Assembly (NCBI GenBank): GCA_964415175.1
Contig: CAYPYG010000017.1
Coordinates: 1-58,337 of the forward strand
DNA: 58,337 bases
Reading direction: 5' to 3'
From: UBA2231 sp964415175
GTDB taxonomy: Bacteria > Elusimicrobiota > Elusimicrobia > Elusimicrobiales > UBA9959
The position numbers and the translations under genes were made by a program. The notes under the pieces are model-generated. The model saw only the letters and a list, made by a program, of their open reading frames with translations, was not told where the DNA came from and searched no databases. Each line of letters starts with the position of its first letter. Position 1 is the first letter of the stretch. Shown here piece after piece: positions 43,504 through 51,309 of this stretch.

Positions 43504-44691
43504 TTACGGCGGAGGGAGGGAACCGGGGAGGTCCGTTTTCGCGTAGGGGCTCTTGAAATACGGCTTGATGTATTCCCCGAAGCCCCACTCGTCCTTGTAC
43601 GAGAGGGCCTCGCTGTAGTAGTCGCGCGCCTTGTCCCGCAGGCCCTGCAGGTCCAGCGCGTGGCCGGCGCGCACCACGGCCCAGACGGCCCAGCGCGTGG
43701 GATGCGCGCCGGGGTCCTTCGCGAGCGTCTGGCGGGCGCGCAGGAACATCTCTAGCCCTTTCTGGTATTCGTGCTCGACCAGGTAGATGGTGCCGAGCGC
43801 GACCAGTATGCGCGGCAGGTAGTTCGGGCGGTAGACCGGGTCGCCGCTCTCGAGACGTTCGAGGTAGTTCTCCGCCGAGGCCCGGCTCTCGGCGTACTGC
43901 CTGCTCTCGAACAGGGACACGATCTCGACGAAATGCATCTGCGCGTGGTCGGGGTATCTGGCGCGCAGTTCCCGCGACCATTTCACGGCCGTCCGCGGGT
44001 CGGCGTACCGGCTGCCGGTCTGGGTATAGATCTCGATGAGAATGAGTTCGGCGGCGGTGGAGTTGAAATAGCCCTTCTCGCGGCAGAGGTTCAGATATTT
44101 AAGGCCTTGTTCCGCGTCGCCTTTCATGAAGAGCTTCGCCAGCACTTTCACCACGCCGGACAGTGTGCCGGCGTAGTACTCGTACATGCCCAGGCCCAGG
44201 TAGGCGTCGTAAAGCTCCGGGTCCAGTTCCAGGGCTTTGCGCGTATGGGACAGGGCTTTCCTGCCCTCGAAATAGGCCTTTATCCAGCGGTGCTGCAGCA
44301 GCGCCAGGCGCGCCCTGAGGCCGTGCATGCCGCCGACGCACATGTGGGCGTTGGCGTCGCCGGGATGCCTCTTCAGCCAGGAGTCGCCCACGGATATCGC
44401 CTTGTCCGTCAGCGCCTCGTATTCCTCGTCCAGGGCCGGGTCCGATTCGTCCTCCAGGTATTCGAAATGGGCCCATTTCACCATCGCGACGCCGAAATGG
44501 CCGAAGGGATGGTCCGGGTATTTCTTCACGGCTTCGTCGAAATAGCCCTGGGCCTCGGGCAGCGTGACGGCGTAGACCGCGTCGAGACCTTTCCTGGAAA
44601 GTTCGCGCAGTTCGGCCGGCAGCGGCTCGTAGGAGGTTTTCGCGGCGGAAGCCGGCACGGCCAGCAGCGCGCAGAGCACGAGAGACTTCAT
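43504..44691 (-). CDS. Exported TPR-repeat protein
   Basis: A 395-residue protein with signal peptide MKSLVLCALLAVPASA followed by helical tetratricopeptide-like repeats through the whole mature part (LPEAQGYFDEAVKKYPDHPFG, GRKALSHTRKALELDPELYDAYL, EQGLKYLNLCREKGYFN, QKGLEMFLRARQTL). It is probably periplasmic and a scaffold for protein assembly; no catalytic motif is seen. It is 13 bp after the previous gene and 14 bp before the ZIP transporter. Confidence 0.82.
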   Translation of the reverse strand: MKSLVLCALLAVPASAAKTSYEPLPAELRELSRKGLDAVYAVTLPEAQGYFDEAVKKYPDHPFGHFGVAMVKWAHFEYLEDESDPALDEEYEALTDKAISVGDSWLKRHPGDANAHMCVGGMHGLRARLALLQHRWIKAYFEGRKALSHTRKALELDPELYDAYLGLGMYEYYAGTLSGVVKVLAKLFMKGDAEQGLKYLNLCREKGYFNSTAAELILIEIYTQTGSRYADPRTAVKWSRELRARYPDHAQMHFVEIVSLFESRQYAESRASAENYLERLESGDPVYRPNYLPRILVALGTIYLVEHEYQKGLEMFLRARQTLAKDPGAHPTRWAVWAVVRAGHALDLQGLRDKARDYYSEALSYKDEWGFGEYIKPYFKSPYAKTDLPGSLPPP

Positions 44692-44704
44692 TTTTGGCAG
44701 CTCC

Positions 44705-45265
44705 TTAGCGTTCTTCGACGGCGCTCGGCGGGGTCCGTACGGCGGGGACCGTTCCAGGGCCTTCGAAAGGGATCTCGAATTCCCTGGGCAGCACGTCCGC
44801 CGCGTCCCCGGCGCGGGGTTCCAGCATCACCCTGATCCTGAGCGAGAGGGGCCTGAAGCCGGTCCCCCTGAGGCGCCCGAGATGCGAGTTGAGGTTCGCC
44901 TGGTAGATGCTGACTTCCTGGGCGGAACCGGGCGCGAGCCTGGAGACGCGGGTCTCGCTGACGTGGAAAGGCACCGCCCAGAAACCTTTCCCGTTCCCGG
45001 AAGAGATGGAGATGGAGAAGTCGTAACGCAGGACCAGTCCTTCGACCGGCCTGGAGGAATTGTTGGCTATGGCGAGACGGACCCTGGGGCGGCCGGCGAG
45101 CACGCCCGACGGCGAGAGCTGCAGGGACGCGACGTCGCGGTAGAGCGGCCGTTTCTGGCCCGCGGCGGCCGAAAGCTGCCAGAGGGCGCCCGAGACGCGG
45201 GGCTGGGCGTAGGACGCGGGGACCGCGAAGACCAGCAGGAGGACCAGATTAACCGCCAGCCTCAT
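44705..45265 (-). CDS. Exported hypothetical protein
   Basis: A 186-residue protein with signal peptide MRLAVNLVLLLVFAVPASYA. The mature part looks like one beta-sandwich (VRLAIANNSSRPVEGLVLRY, ETRVSRLAPGSAQEVSIY, LSLRIRVMLEPR), reminiscent of Ig-like or DUF-type domains that bind envelope partners. The function is unknown. The start at 45265 overlaps the stop of the CheC-like gene (ATGA), so it is translationally coupled to a signalling pair. The longer frame to 45601 shadows the CheC-like gene. Confidence 0.7.
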   Translation of the reverse strand: MRLAVNLVLLLVFAVPASYAQPRVSGALWQLSAAAGQKRPLYRDVASLQLSPSGVLAGRPRVRLAIANNSSRPVEGLVLRYDFSISISSGNGKGFWAVPFHVSETRVSRLAPGSAQEVSIYQANLNSHLGRLRGTGFRPLSLRIRVMLEPRAGDAADVLPREFEIPFEGPGTVPAVRTPPSAVEER

Positions 45266-45858
45266 GACGCCCCGCCGGTCGGGAACAGCCTGTGGAACAG
45301 CGTTTTTTCCATGGCCAGCAGCACCGAGCACTCGGCCTCGCCGTCCTTGCAGGAGAGGGTGAGGCGCAGTCTGGCCGCCGCGTCGTCCCGGGTTATCCCC
45401 GGCGAGCCGCGGAATGCCGTGTCGATGATGTCCAGTCCCCCCTGTATGCAGTGCGGTACCGAGGGGAGCATCACCTCCCCGACCCGCGCCGAGATGACCG
45501 AGAGGAACGAATTGAACAGGATATTCCCGACCTCCGAGACCAGCAGTTCCTCCGCCTTGTTCATGGAGCTCATCTTGACGAAGGAATAACCGAGGAAGCA
45601 CCGGGAAACGGCTTCCACGTCGCGGGCCCTGAAAGTCAGGAGCGCGCGCAGGGACCCGGGTCCGGCGACGGTGAAGATCACGCCGGCGCCGGGCTCCTCG
45701 CCGGGAGCCCGCAGCGCTTCGGAATTCACCGCGGCCTCGATATCTTTTATCCTCCAGCTGCCGGAGGAGATCCTCGAGAGCTTGGCCACCGACCGCGTCA
45801 CCGCCTCCGAAGCGAGCTCGTGCCAGGCGTCCGTCGCCGTATTTTTTTCCTTTCTCAT
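45262..45858 (-). CDS. CheC/CheX-like phosphatase-family protein
   Basis: A 198-residue cytoplasmic protein. The segment NKAEELLVSEVGNILFNSFL contains the ExxN signature of CheC/CheX/FliY CheY-P phosphatases (Glu and Asn three apart), followed by a P-containing strand (VMLPSVPHCIQ). Only one such motif is seen. Both ends overlap neighbours by ATGA: a receiver protein upstream and an exported protein downstream. The likely role is to dephosphorylate or bind the adjacent receiver. No chemotaxis or flagellar gene is near. Confidence 0.7.
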   Translation of the reverse strand: MRKEKNTATDAWHELASEAVTRSVAKLSRISSGSWRIKDIEAAVNSEALRAPGEEPGAGVIFTVAGPGSLRALLTFRARDVEAVSRCFLGYSFVKMSSMNKAEELLVSEVGNILFNSFLSVISARVGEVMLPSVPHCIQGGLDIIDTAFRGSPGITRDDAAARLRLTLSCKDGEAECSVLLAMEKTLFHRLFPTGGAS

Positions 45859-46214
45859 GCTTTGACCACCGTCTCGATGAAAGTCTTCAGTTCGGACATC
45901 GTAAAAGGCTTGCGCAGCACTCCCGCGCCGCCCAGTTCGCGTATCCTGGCGTCCACGCCCGACTGGTCCACCGCCGTGACCACGGCCGCCTTCGTGGCGG
46001 GGAACTGCCCGCGCAGCGCTGCCAGTAGTTCCAGCCCGTCCCGGCCCGGCATGACCAGGTCCACGAAGACCAGGTCGGGAGCCGACTCCCTGCAGGCGGC
46101 CAGGGCCGTCTCGTAATCCTGGGCCGGCTCGGGCACTTCGTGACCCAGGCTTTCGAGCGCGGTCTTCAGGATAACGGCCGCCAGCAGGTTGTCGTCCACC
46201 ACCAGTATCTTCAT
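45855..46214 (-). CDS. Single-domain response regulator
   Basis: A 119-residue receiver domain starting MKILVVDDNLLAAV. The phosphoacceptor Asp is in LVFVDLVMPGRDGLE, the Thr is in VVTAVD, and the Lys is in VLRKPFTMSEL, so the active site is complete. It overlaps the CheC-like gene by 4 bp and begins 22 bp after metK. It may serve as a CheY-like messenger whose signal is ended by the CheC-like protein. Confidence 0.9.
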   Translation of the reverse strand: MKILVVDDNLLAAVILKTALESLGHEVPEPAQDYETALAACRESAPDLVFVDLVMPGRDGLELLAALRGQFPATKAAVVTAVDQSGVDARIRELGGAGVLRKPFTMSELKTFIETVVKA

Positions 46215-46236
46215 ACCCCCCCCTTCCGACCGGGGC

Positions 46237-47442
46237 TCAGGCCTTCACGGCGGTCCTGCGGACCGCGCGGCCGCCCAGCGCCCGGCGCCTGAGCGCGGCC
46301 GCCTTGTCGGTCCTCTCCCAGGAGAACTTCGCGTCGCTGCGCCCGAAATGCCCGTAGGCCGCGGTGCGCCTGAATATCGGAGCGCGCAGCCCCAGGGTCC
46401 TTATGATGCCCTTGGGAGTGAAGTCGAACACCTTCATCGCGATGTCCGACAGTTTCGCGTCGTCGACGAGGCCGGTGCCGTGGGTGTCCACGTAGAGGCC
46501 GACGGGCTCGGCGACGCCGATGGCGTAGGCCACCTGCACGGTGCACTCGCGGGCCAGGCCGGCGGCCACGATGTTCTTGGCCGCGTAGCGGGCCATGTAG
46601 GCCGCCGAGCGGTCGACCTTGGTCGGGTCCTTGCCGGAGAAGGCGCCGCCGCCGTGCGGGGCCACGCCGCCGTAGGTGTCCACGATGATCTTGCGGCCGG
46701 TGACGCCGGCGTCGCTCTGGGGGCCGCCGACCACGAACTTGCCGGTCGGGTTGATGAGGAACCGGGTGTTCTTGTCGATCAGTTTCTTGTCTATAACCGG
46801 CAGGATCACGTTCTCGATGATCTCGCGCCGGGACTTCTCGGTTATCTGATGGCCCGTCGAGTCCAGGATGTCCTCGGTGTGCTGGGAGGAGATCACGACG
46901 GTGTCCACGCGCACGGGACGGCCGTCGAAGTACTCGACCGTCACCTGCGACTTGCCGTCGGGCCCCAGGTAGGGCAGGACCTTCTTCTTGCGGACCTCGG
47001 CCAGGCGCATGGAAAGTTTCTGCGCCAGCGTCAGCGAGAGCGGCATCAGCTCGTGGGTCTCGTCGCAGGCGTAACCCACCATCATGCCCTGGTCGCCGGC
47101 GCCGCCGGTGTCCACGCCCTGGGCGATGTCGGGGCTCTGGCGGCCTATCACGTTGAGCACCGCGCAGGTCTCGTAGTTGAAGCCGTACTTGGCGTGGGTA
47201 TAACCGATGTCCTTCACGACCGAGCGGACCAGCGAGTCCACGTCGACGTAGGTCCTGGTCGTGATCTCGCCGCCCACCACGACCATGCCGCGGGTGATGA
47301 AGGTCTCGCAGGCCACGCGGCCAGCGGGGTCCTTGCGCATTATCTCGTCGAGCACCGCGTCCGAGATCTGGTCGCAGACCTTGTCAGGGTGACCCTCGGT
47401 CACCGACTCCGAAGTAACGTACCGCTTTCCCTTGTAGTTCAT
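46237..47442 (-). CDS. metK: S-adenosylmethionine synthetase
   Basis: MetK makes SAM from methionine and ATP. The 401-residue protein has GHPDKVCDQISDAVLD at the N-terminus, the signature GAGDQGMMVGYA near residue 120, and the glycine-rich loop GGGAFSGKDPTKVDRSAAY near 265. The C-terminal tail (RRRALGGRAVRRTAVKA) is more basic than usual. A GGAG-type site lies just before the ATG. The 98-bp leader folds into an apparent three-way junction (47467-47536), which could be regulatory. Confidence 0.97.
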   Translation of the reverse strand: MNYKGKRYVTSESVTEGHPDKVCDQISDAVLDEIMRKDPAGRVACETFITRGMVVVGGEITTRTYVDVDSLVRSVVKDIGYTHAKYGFNYETCAVLNVIGRQSPDIAQGVDTGGAGDQGMMVGYACDETHELMPLSLTLAQKLSMRLAEVRKKKVLPYLGPDGKSQVTVEYFDGRPVRVDTVVISSQHTEDILDSTGHQITEKSRREIIENVILPVIDKKLIDKNTRFLINPTGKFVVGGPQSDAGVTGRKIIVDTYGGVAPHGGGAFSGKDPTKVDRSAAYMARYAAKNIVAAGLARECTVQVAYAIGVAEPVGLYVDTHGTGLVDDAKLSDIAMKVFDFTPKGIIRTLGLRAPIFRRTAAYGHFGRSDAKFSWERTDKAAALRRRALGGRAVRRTAVKA

Positions 47443-47466
47443 CTCTTCTTTTCTCCTTTAAGTCCG

Positions 47467-47536
47467 CCCCGTTAGAGGCCCGTCCCCGCCTCGCGGCGGG
47501 CGGCTGAGGCCGCCCCTCGGCGGCCCGGCAACGGGG
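47467..47536 (-). promoter_or_regulatory. Structured metK leader, three-way junction
   Basis: Closing stem CCCCGTT (47467-47473) with AACGGGG (47530-47536). It encloses CCCGCC/GGCGGG (47485-47500), which reads as a GCGA tetraloop hairpin on the minus strand, and GGCCGCC/GGCGGCC (47508-47525). It does not show the conserved cores of the SAM-I, SAM-II or SAM-IV types as I know them. Location directly before metK makes a regulatory RNA possible; an intergenic palindrome is the alternative. Confidence 0.5.
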
Positions 47537-47540
47537 TCGG

Positions 47541-48956
47541 TTATTTTCCCTCCACCAATCCCTTGGCGAAGGCCAAAAGCTTCTTGACGCCGTCGGCGGA
47601 AGGCGCCTCGGCGTAGGTGCGCAGCAGCGGCTCGGTGCCCGAGGGCCGCATCAGCAGCCAGCTGTCGTCCTCCAGGACTATCTTGAGGCCGTCGAGCGTG
47701 ACCGCGTCCTGGATCTTCTTCCCGATGACGGTCTTGGGCAGCTTCTTCTTGAGCTTCACGGCGAAGGAGTGCTTGTTCGGGATGGCCTTCTCCAGCTTGA
47801 AATCCACGCGCTCGAAATAGGAGGTCCCGTACTTCTTCTCGATGTCCCTGTAGAGCTCGGTAATGCTCTTGCCCGTTCTCGCCGTCATCTCGGCGAAGGC
47901 CAGCGCGGTCAGCACGCCGTCGCGCTCGGGGAGATTCCCCTTCCAGGCGTAGCCGCCGGATTCCTCCACGCCGAAGGACACGTCCTCGGAGATCATCTTC
48001 TCGGCTATGTACTTGAAGCCGACCGGGACCTCCTCGAACTGCAGGTTATGGGCCCGCGCGATGCGCTTGGTCAGGTAGCCCATCGACACGGCCTGGATGA
48101 CCTTGCCCTTGAGCTTGTCGCGCTGGATGAGGTACTCGAGCAGCATCGGCGCGATCTGGCAGGGGGTCATGTAGACGCCCTTGTCGCTGACCAGGGCGAA
48201 GCGGTCGGCGTCGCCGTCGAGGGCCACGCCCAGCCGGGCCCTCTTCTCCTTCACGGTCTTCACCAGGAGCTGCAGATTCGACTCCACGGGCTCCGGGGAG
48301 TGTATGCCGGGGAAGAGGGGGTCGCGCTCCTCGTGCAGGCGGACGACGTTCTTCGCGGAGAAGACGTCGGCGGCCAGTTCCGCGCCGCAGCCGTACATGA
48401 AATCCACTACGACCGGCCCCTTCACTTTCTCGAGAAGCCTGGCGTAAGGCAGCCGGGAGTTCAGGTAGGAAAGATAGTCCTTCATGAAGGGCCGTTTCGG
48501 CACGCCGGCTGACTTCACCTTGTGGGGAGAAGCCTTGAAGATATAGGTCTCGAGCTCGGCCGTGGCCGTGGGCGGGGCCGAGCGCCCGCCCTGCTTGAGC
48601 TTCACGCCGTTGTAGAAATACTTGTTATGGCTGGCGGTTATCATGATGCCGTAGTCGAACTTGCCGGAGGTGAGGAAGCTGACGGCCGGCGTCGGCAGCG
48701 GCGAGTCGGACAGCGTGCAGTCCACGCCCTGCGAGGCCAGCACGTCGCCGAACACCTCGGCGAACCGGTCGGACATGAAGCGGCGGTCGTAGCCTATGAC
48801 CACCCTGGGCTTCTCGCTGGTCCGCATGTACTTGTAGGCGAGGAAATCGCTGAAACCCTGCGCTATCCTGCGTACCGCGTCGAACGTGAAGTCCCTGGAG
48901 ATCACTCCCCTGAAGCCGTCCGTTCCGAAAGAGATGCTATGGGAATTGGCGCTCAT
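47541..48956 (-). CDS. Phosphoglucomutase/phosphomannomutase family
   Basis: A 471-residue alpha-D-phosphohexomutase. The substrate-entry motif is FGTDGFRGVISRDF, the phosphoserine loop is ITASHNKYFYNGVK, the metal-binding loop is ALDGDADRFALVS, the sugar-binding loop is GVEESGGYAWKGNLPERDG, and the phosphate-binding loop is MRPSGTEPLLRTYAEAP. The EESGG motif is the sugar-specificity loop of glucose/mannose-type mutases. The reaction, interconversion of hexose 1- and 6-phosphates, would feed the alpha-glucan and trehalose genes nearby. It lies upstream of metK on the same strand. Confidence 0.95.
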   Translation of the reverse strand: MSANSHSISFGTDGFRGVISRDFTFDAVRRIAQGFSDFLAYKYMRTSEKPRVVIGYDRRFMSDRFAEVFGDVLASQGVDCTLSDSPLPTPAVSFLTSGKFDYGIMITASHNKYFYNGVKLKQGGRSAPPTATAELETYIFKASPHKVKSAGVPKRPFMKDYLSYLNSRLPYARLLEKVKGPVVVDFMYGCGAELAADVFSAKNVVRLHEERDPLFPGIHSPEPVESNLQLLVKTVKEKRARLGVALDGDADRFALVSDKGVYMTPCQIAPMLLEYLIQRDKLKGKVIQAVSMGYLTKRIARAHNLQFEEVPVGFKYIAEKMISEDVSFGVEESGGYAWKGNLPERDGVLTALAFAEMTARTGKSITELYRDIEKKYGTSYFERVDFKLEKAIPNKHSFAVKLKKKLPKTVIGKKIQDAVTLDGLKIVLEDDSWLLMRPSGTEPLLRTYAEAPSADGVKKLLAFAKGLVEGK

Positions 48957-49038
48957 TGTTCGCTCCGGCCGGTCCCCGCCCTGGCGGAAAGACCGGTTCT
49001 AATAATCAAGGTGTATATATTAATAAATAAAGGCGGAG

Positions 49039-50172
49039 CTAGTCCACGGCGGCGCCTATCTCGCGCGCCGCCGCCGCCGCCGCTTTCCCGAGCAGGCCGC
49101 CGCAGCGCCGGGAGGTGTCGAGGCCGGGAAAAAGACTGGACAGCGGATACACTTTCCTGACCCCCAGTTCCCGCAGGTCGCGGAGCGGCAGCGGTTCGTA
49201 CTGCCCGCAGAAGACGAAGACCGGCTTGCCCGCGGCCGCGGCCAGCCGCGCCGCGGCCGCCGGGGCCTTGCCGTAGAGGGTCTGCCGGTCGAAACGCCCC
49301 TCTCCGGTGACCAGCGCGCCGCAGGAGGCCAGGGCGCGGGCGAAACCGGAATGCTCCAGCACCCAGGCCGCGCCGTCGATGAGCTCGGCGCCGAAAAGCG
49401 CCGCCAGCCCGGCGCCGAGCCCGCCCGCCGCGGCGCCGCGGGGCAGGACGGCGGCGTCCACTCCCAGCAGCGGCCGGGCCGCGCGGGCCCAGCGCGCCAG
49501 GGCTTTCTCCATCTCCCTCACCTGGGCGGGGGAGGCCCCTTTCTGCGGCCCGTAGACCCTGGCCGAGCCCTCCGGTCCGCAGAGCGGATTGGTCACGTCC
49601 GCCAGCCCCATTATCCGCACGCCGCGGAAAAGCCCGGCGCCGGGGCCCGCCTCTATGCGCGCGAGCGCCGCCAGCCCGGCGGCCCCGTCGGGGACGGGCC
49701 GGCCCCGGGCGTCCAGCAGCCTGAAGCCGCAGGCGGCCGCGCAGCCGGCGCCGGCGTCGTTCGAGGCGCTGCCGCCGAGACCGACGAAGATCTCGCGCGC
49801 GCCCGCCAGCGCCGCGGCCCGCATCAGTTCCCCTACGCCTCGGGTCGTCGCGCGCATCGGGTCCTTCCGCCGCCCGCCCAGCCGCCGCAGGCCGGCGGCC
49901 TCCGACATCTCTATCACGGCGCGTCGGCCCGGCAGCATCAGGAAGCGGGCGGAGACCGGCGAGCCCAGCGGCCCGGCCACGCGGCGGCGCAGGAAAGTCC
50001 CGCCGCGGCAGTCGCGGATCACCTCCGCCAGCCCGTCACCGCCGTCGGCTATGCCGGGGAAGGCGCGCGCGCCGGCCGCGCCGCCCCTGCGGAGGCCCCC
50101 GGCCAGCGCGCGCGAGGCCTCGGCGGCGGTAAGCGTGCCCTTGAAGGCGTTGCAGGCGCAGAGTATTTTCAT
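49039..50172 (-). CDS. Glycerate kinase (GlxK/GarK family)
   Basis: A 377-residue glycerate 2-kinase type enzyme. It begins MKILCACNAFKGTLTAAEAS, with IADGGDGLAEVI near residue 40, LGGSASNDAGAGCAAACGFR near 132, DVTNPLCGPEGSARVYGPQKGA near 190 and TGEGRFDRQTLYGKAP near 295. All are typical of the family. It phosphorylates glycerate for entry into glycolysis. It is divergent from the radical SAM gene with only 32 bp between the starts. Confidence 0.95.
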   Translation of the reverse strand: MKILCACNAFKGTLTAAEASRALAGGLRRGGAAGARAFPGIADGGDGLAEVIRDCRGGTFLRRRVAGPLGSPVSARFLMLPGRRAVIEMSEAAGLRRLGGRRKDPMRATTRGVGELMRAAALAGAREIFVGLGGSASNDAGAGCAAACGFRLLDARGRPVPDGAAGLAALARIEAGPGAGLFRGVRIMGLADVTNPLCGPEGSARVYGPQKGASPAQVREMEKALARWARAARPLLGVDAAVLPRGAAAGGLGAGLAALFGAELIDGAAWVLEHSGFARALASCGALVTGEGRFDRQTLYGKAPAAAARLAAAAGKPVFVFCGQYEPLPLRDLRELGVRKVYPLSSLFPGLDTSRRCGGLLGKAAAAAAREIGAAVD

Positions 50173-50204
50173 AAAGACCCGACCCCATATGATAAAATAA
50201 TCCG

Positions 50205-50861
50205 ATGGAGAAGACCAAGCCGGCGATAGTCTACCGCTACGGCCGGGGAGCCTACGTCAACCTGACCAACCGCTGCCCGACCGCCTGCTCTTTCTGCATA
50301 AAAAGGCGCTGGGAGATGGATTACAGGGGCAACAACCTGGACCTCGGCGGGACGGAGCCTTCGCCGGAGGAGATCTCCGCCGCGCTGGCGCGCGAATACG
50401 CGGCGGCTCCTTTCTCGGAACTGGTCTTCTGCGGCTACGGCGAGCCCACGATGCGGTTCGAAGAACTGAAGGAGCTCTGCCGCCTCCTGCGCGCCGGCGC
50501 GGTCCCGGGCGTCCCCGCCGGCCTGCGCGTACGTCTCAACACCAACGGCCTCGCCGGCCTGATCACCGGCCGCGACGCGGCCGCCGAACTGGCCGGCCTG
50601 GTGGATTCCGTCCACGTCAGCCTCAACACGCCGGACCCCGCGGCGTGGCTGGAAATAATGCGGCCCGCGCCGCAGTACGCGGAAAAGGGCTTCGAGAGCG
50701 TCCTGTCCTTCGTCCGCTCCGCTTCGTCCGTCATGAAGGAGACCATGGTCACGGCGGTGGAGCTGCCGGGCCTGGACAAGGGGCGCTTCGCGGCCCTGGC
50801 CCGGGAACTGGGCGCCGAACCCAGGTTCAGGCCCGTGCTGGAGGAAGAAAATGGCGGTTGA
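50205..50861 (+). CDS. TatD-linked-type radical SAM protein
   Basis: A 218-residue radical SAM protein. The cluster motif is TNRCPTACSFCIKRR (CxxxCxxC) near residue 26. FCGYGEPTMRFEEL near 80 and RLNTNGLAGLI near 113 bind SAM, and HVSLNTPDPAAW follows. The small size and CGYGEPT match radical SAM proteins annotated as TatD-linked. The substrate is unknown. No ribosome binding site precedes ATG 50205; instead TAAAAT ends 6 bases before it, so the mRNA may be leaderless. The 3' end overlaps the next gene by 11 bp. Confidence 0.88.
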   Translation: MEKTKPAIVYRYGRGAYVNLTNRCPTACSFCIKRRWEMDYRGNNLDLGGTEPSPEEISAALAREYAAAPFSELVFCGYGEPTMRFEELKELCRLLRAGAVPGVPAGLRVRLNTNGLAGLITGRDAAAELAGLVDSVHVSLNTPDPAAWLEIMRPAPQYAEKGFESVLSFVRSASSVMKETMVTAVELPGLDKGRFAALARELGAEPRFRPVLEEENGG

Positions 50862-51309
50862 AAAACGCATAGTGCTCATCTGGGTGTCGGCGATCGCCCT
50901 GCTGCTGATAAGCGTGCCGAGCGTCATCTTCCACAAGGCCGTCAGCAGGTATTTCGGTTTCCTCGGCGGCTGGGAGACCGGCCTCATCAAACCTTCCCGG
51001 CCCTCCGCGATGCCGCCCATGCGCAAAGGCGCCGCCGCCCTCAACCCCCAGCCGGAACTGCGCTTCGTGAAGTTCTCGCTGAAGGCGCCCAAGGCCTCCG
51101 AGGTCAGGCTGGTCGGCGACTTCAACAAATGGGACCCGGCGGCGCTGAGCCTGGTGAAGAAGAACGGCGGGTGGGAGACCATAATACCGCTGCCGCCCGG
51201 CGAATACCGGTACGCCTACATCGTCGACGGGAACCAGGCGCCGGACCCGGACGCCTCCGTGACGGCCGACCGGCAGGGGGAGCGCGTATCCGTACGGAGG
51301 ATCAAATGA
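50851..51309 (+). CDS. Membrane-anchored CBM48-like protein
   Basis: A 152-residue protein. An N-terminal membrane anchor (about 7-27, RIVLIWVSAIALLLISVPSVIF) and a flexible Pro-rich linker lead to a glycogen-binding (CBM48/AMPK-beta type) domain at about 68-150. The domain has VRLVGDFNKWDP, GGWETIIPLPPGEYRYAYIVDG and DPDASVTAD. It would hold an alpha-glucan-binding module at the membrane, probably facing outward. It overlaps the radical SAM gene upstream and the next gene downstream (ATGA). Confidence 0.85.
   Translation: MAVEKRIVLIWVSAIALLLISVPSVIFHKAVSRYFGFLGGWETGLIKPSRPSAMPPMRKGAAALNPQPELRFVKFSLKAPKASEVRLVGDFNKWDPAALSLVKKNGGWETIIPLPPGEYRYAYIVDGNQAPDPDASVTADRQGERVSVRRIK

Noticed and set aside
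46189..47475. 428-codon plus-strand open frame over metK
   Set aside because: Antisense shadow rich in His, Asp and Val; metK on the minus strand has all family motifs.
47467..47536. Known SAM riboswitch upstream of metK
   Set aside because: The conserved core sequences of the known SAM classes were not recognised, so I report only a structured leader.
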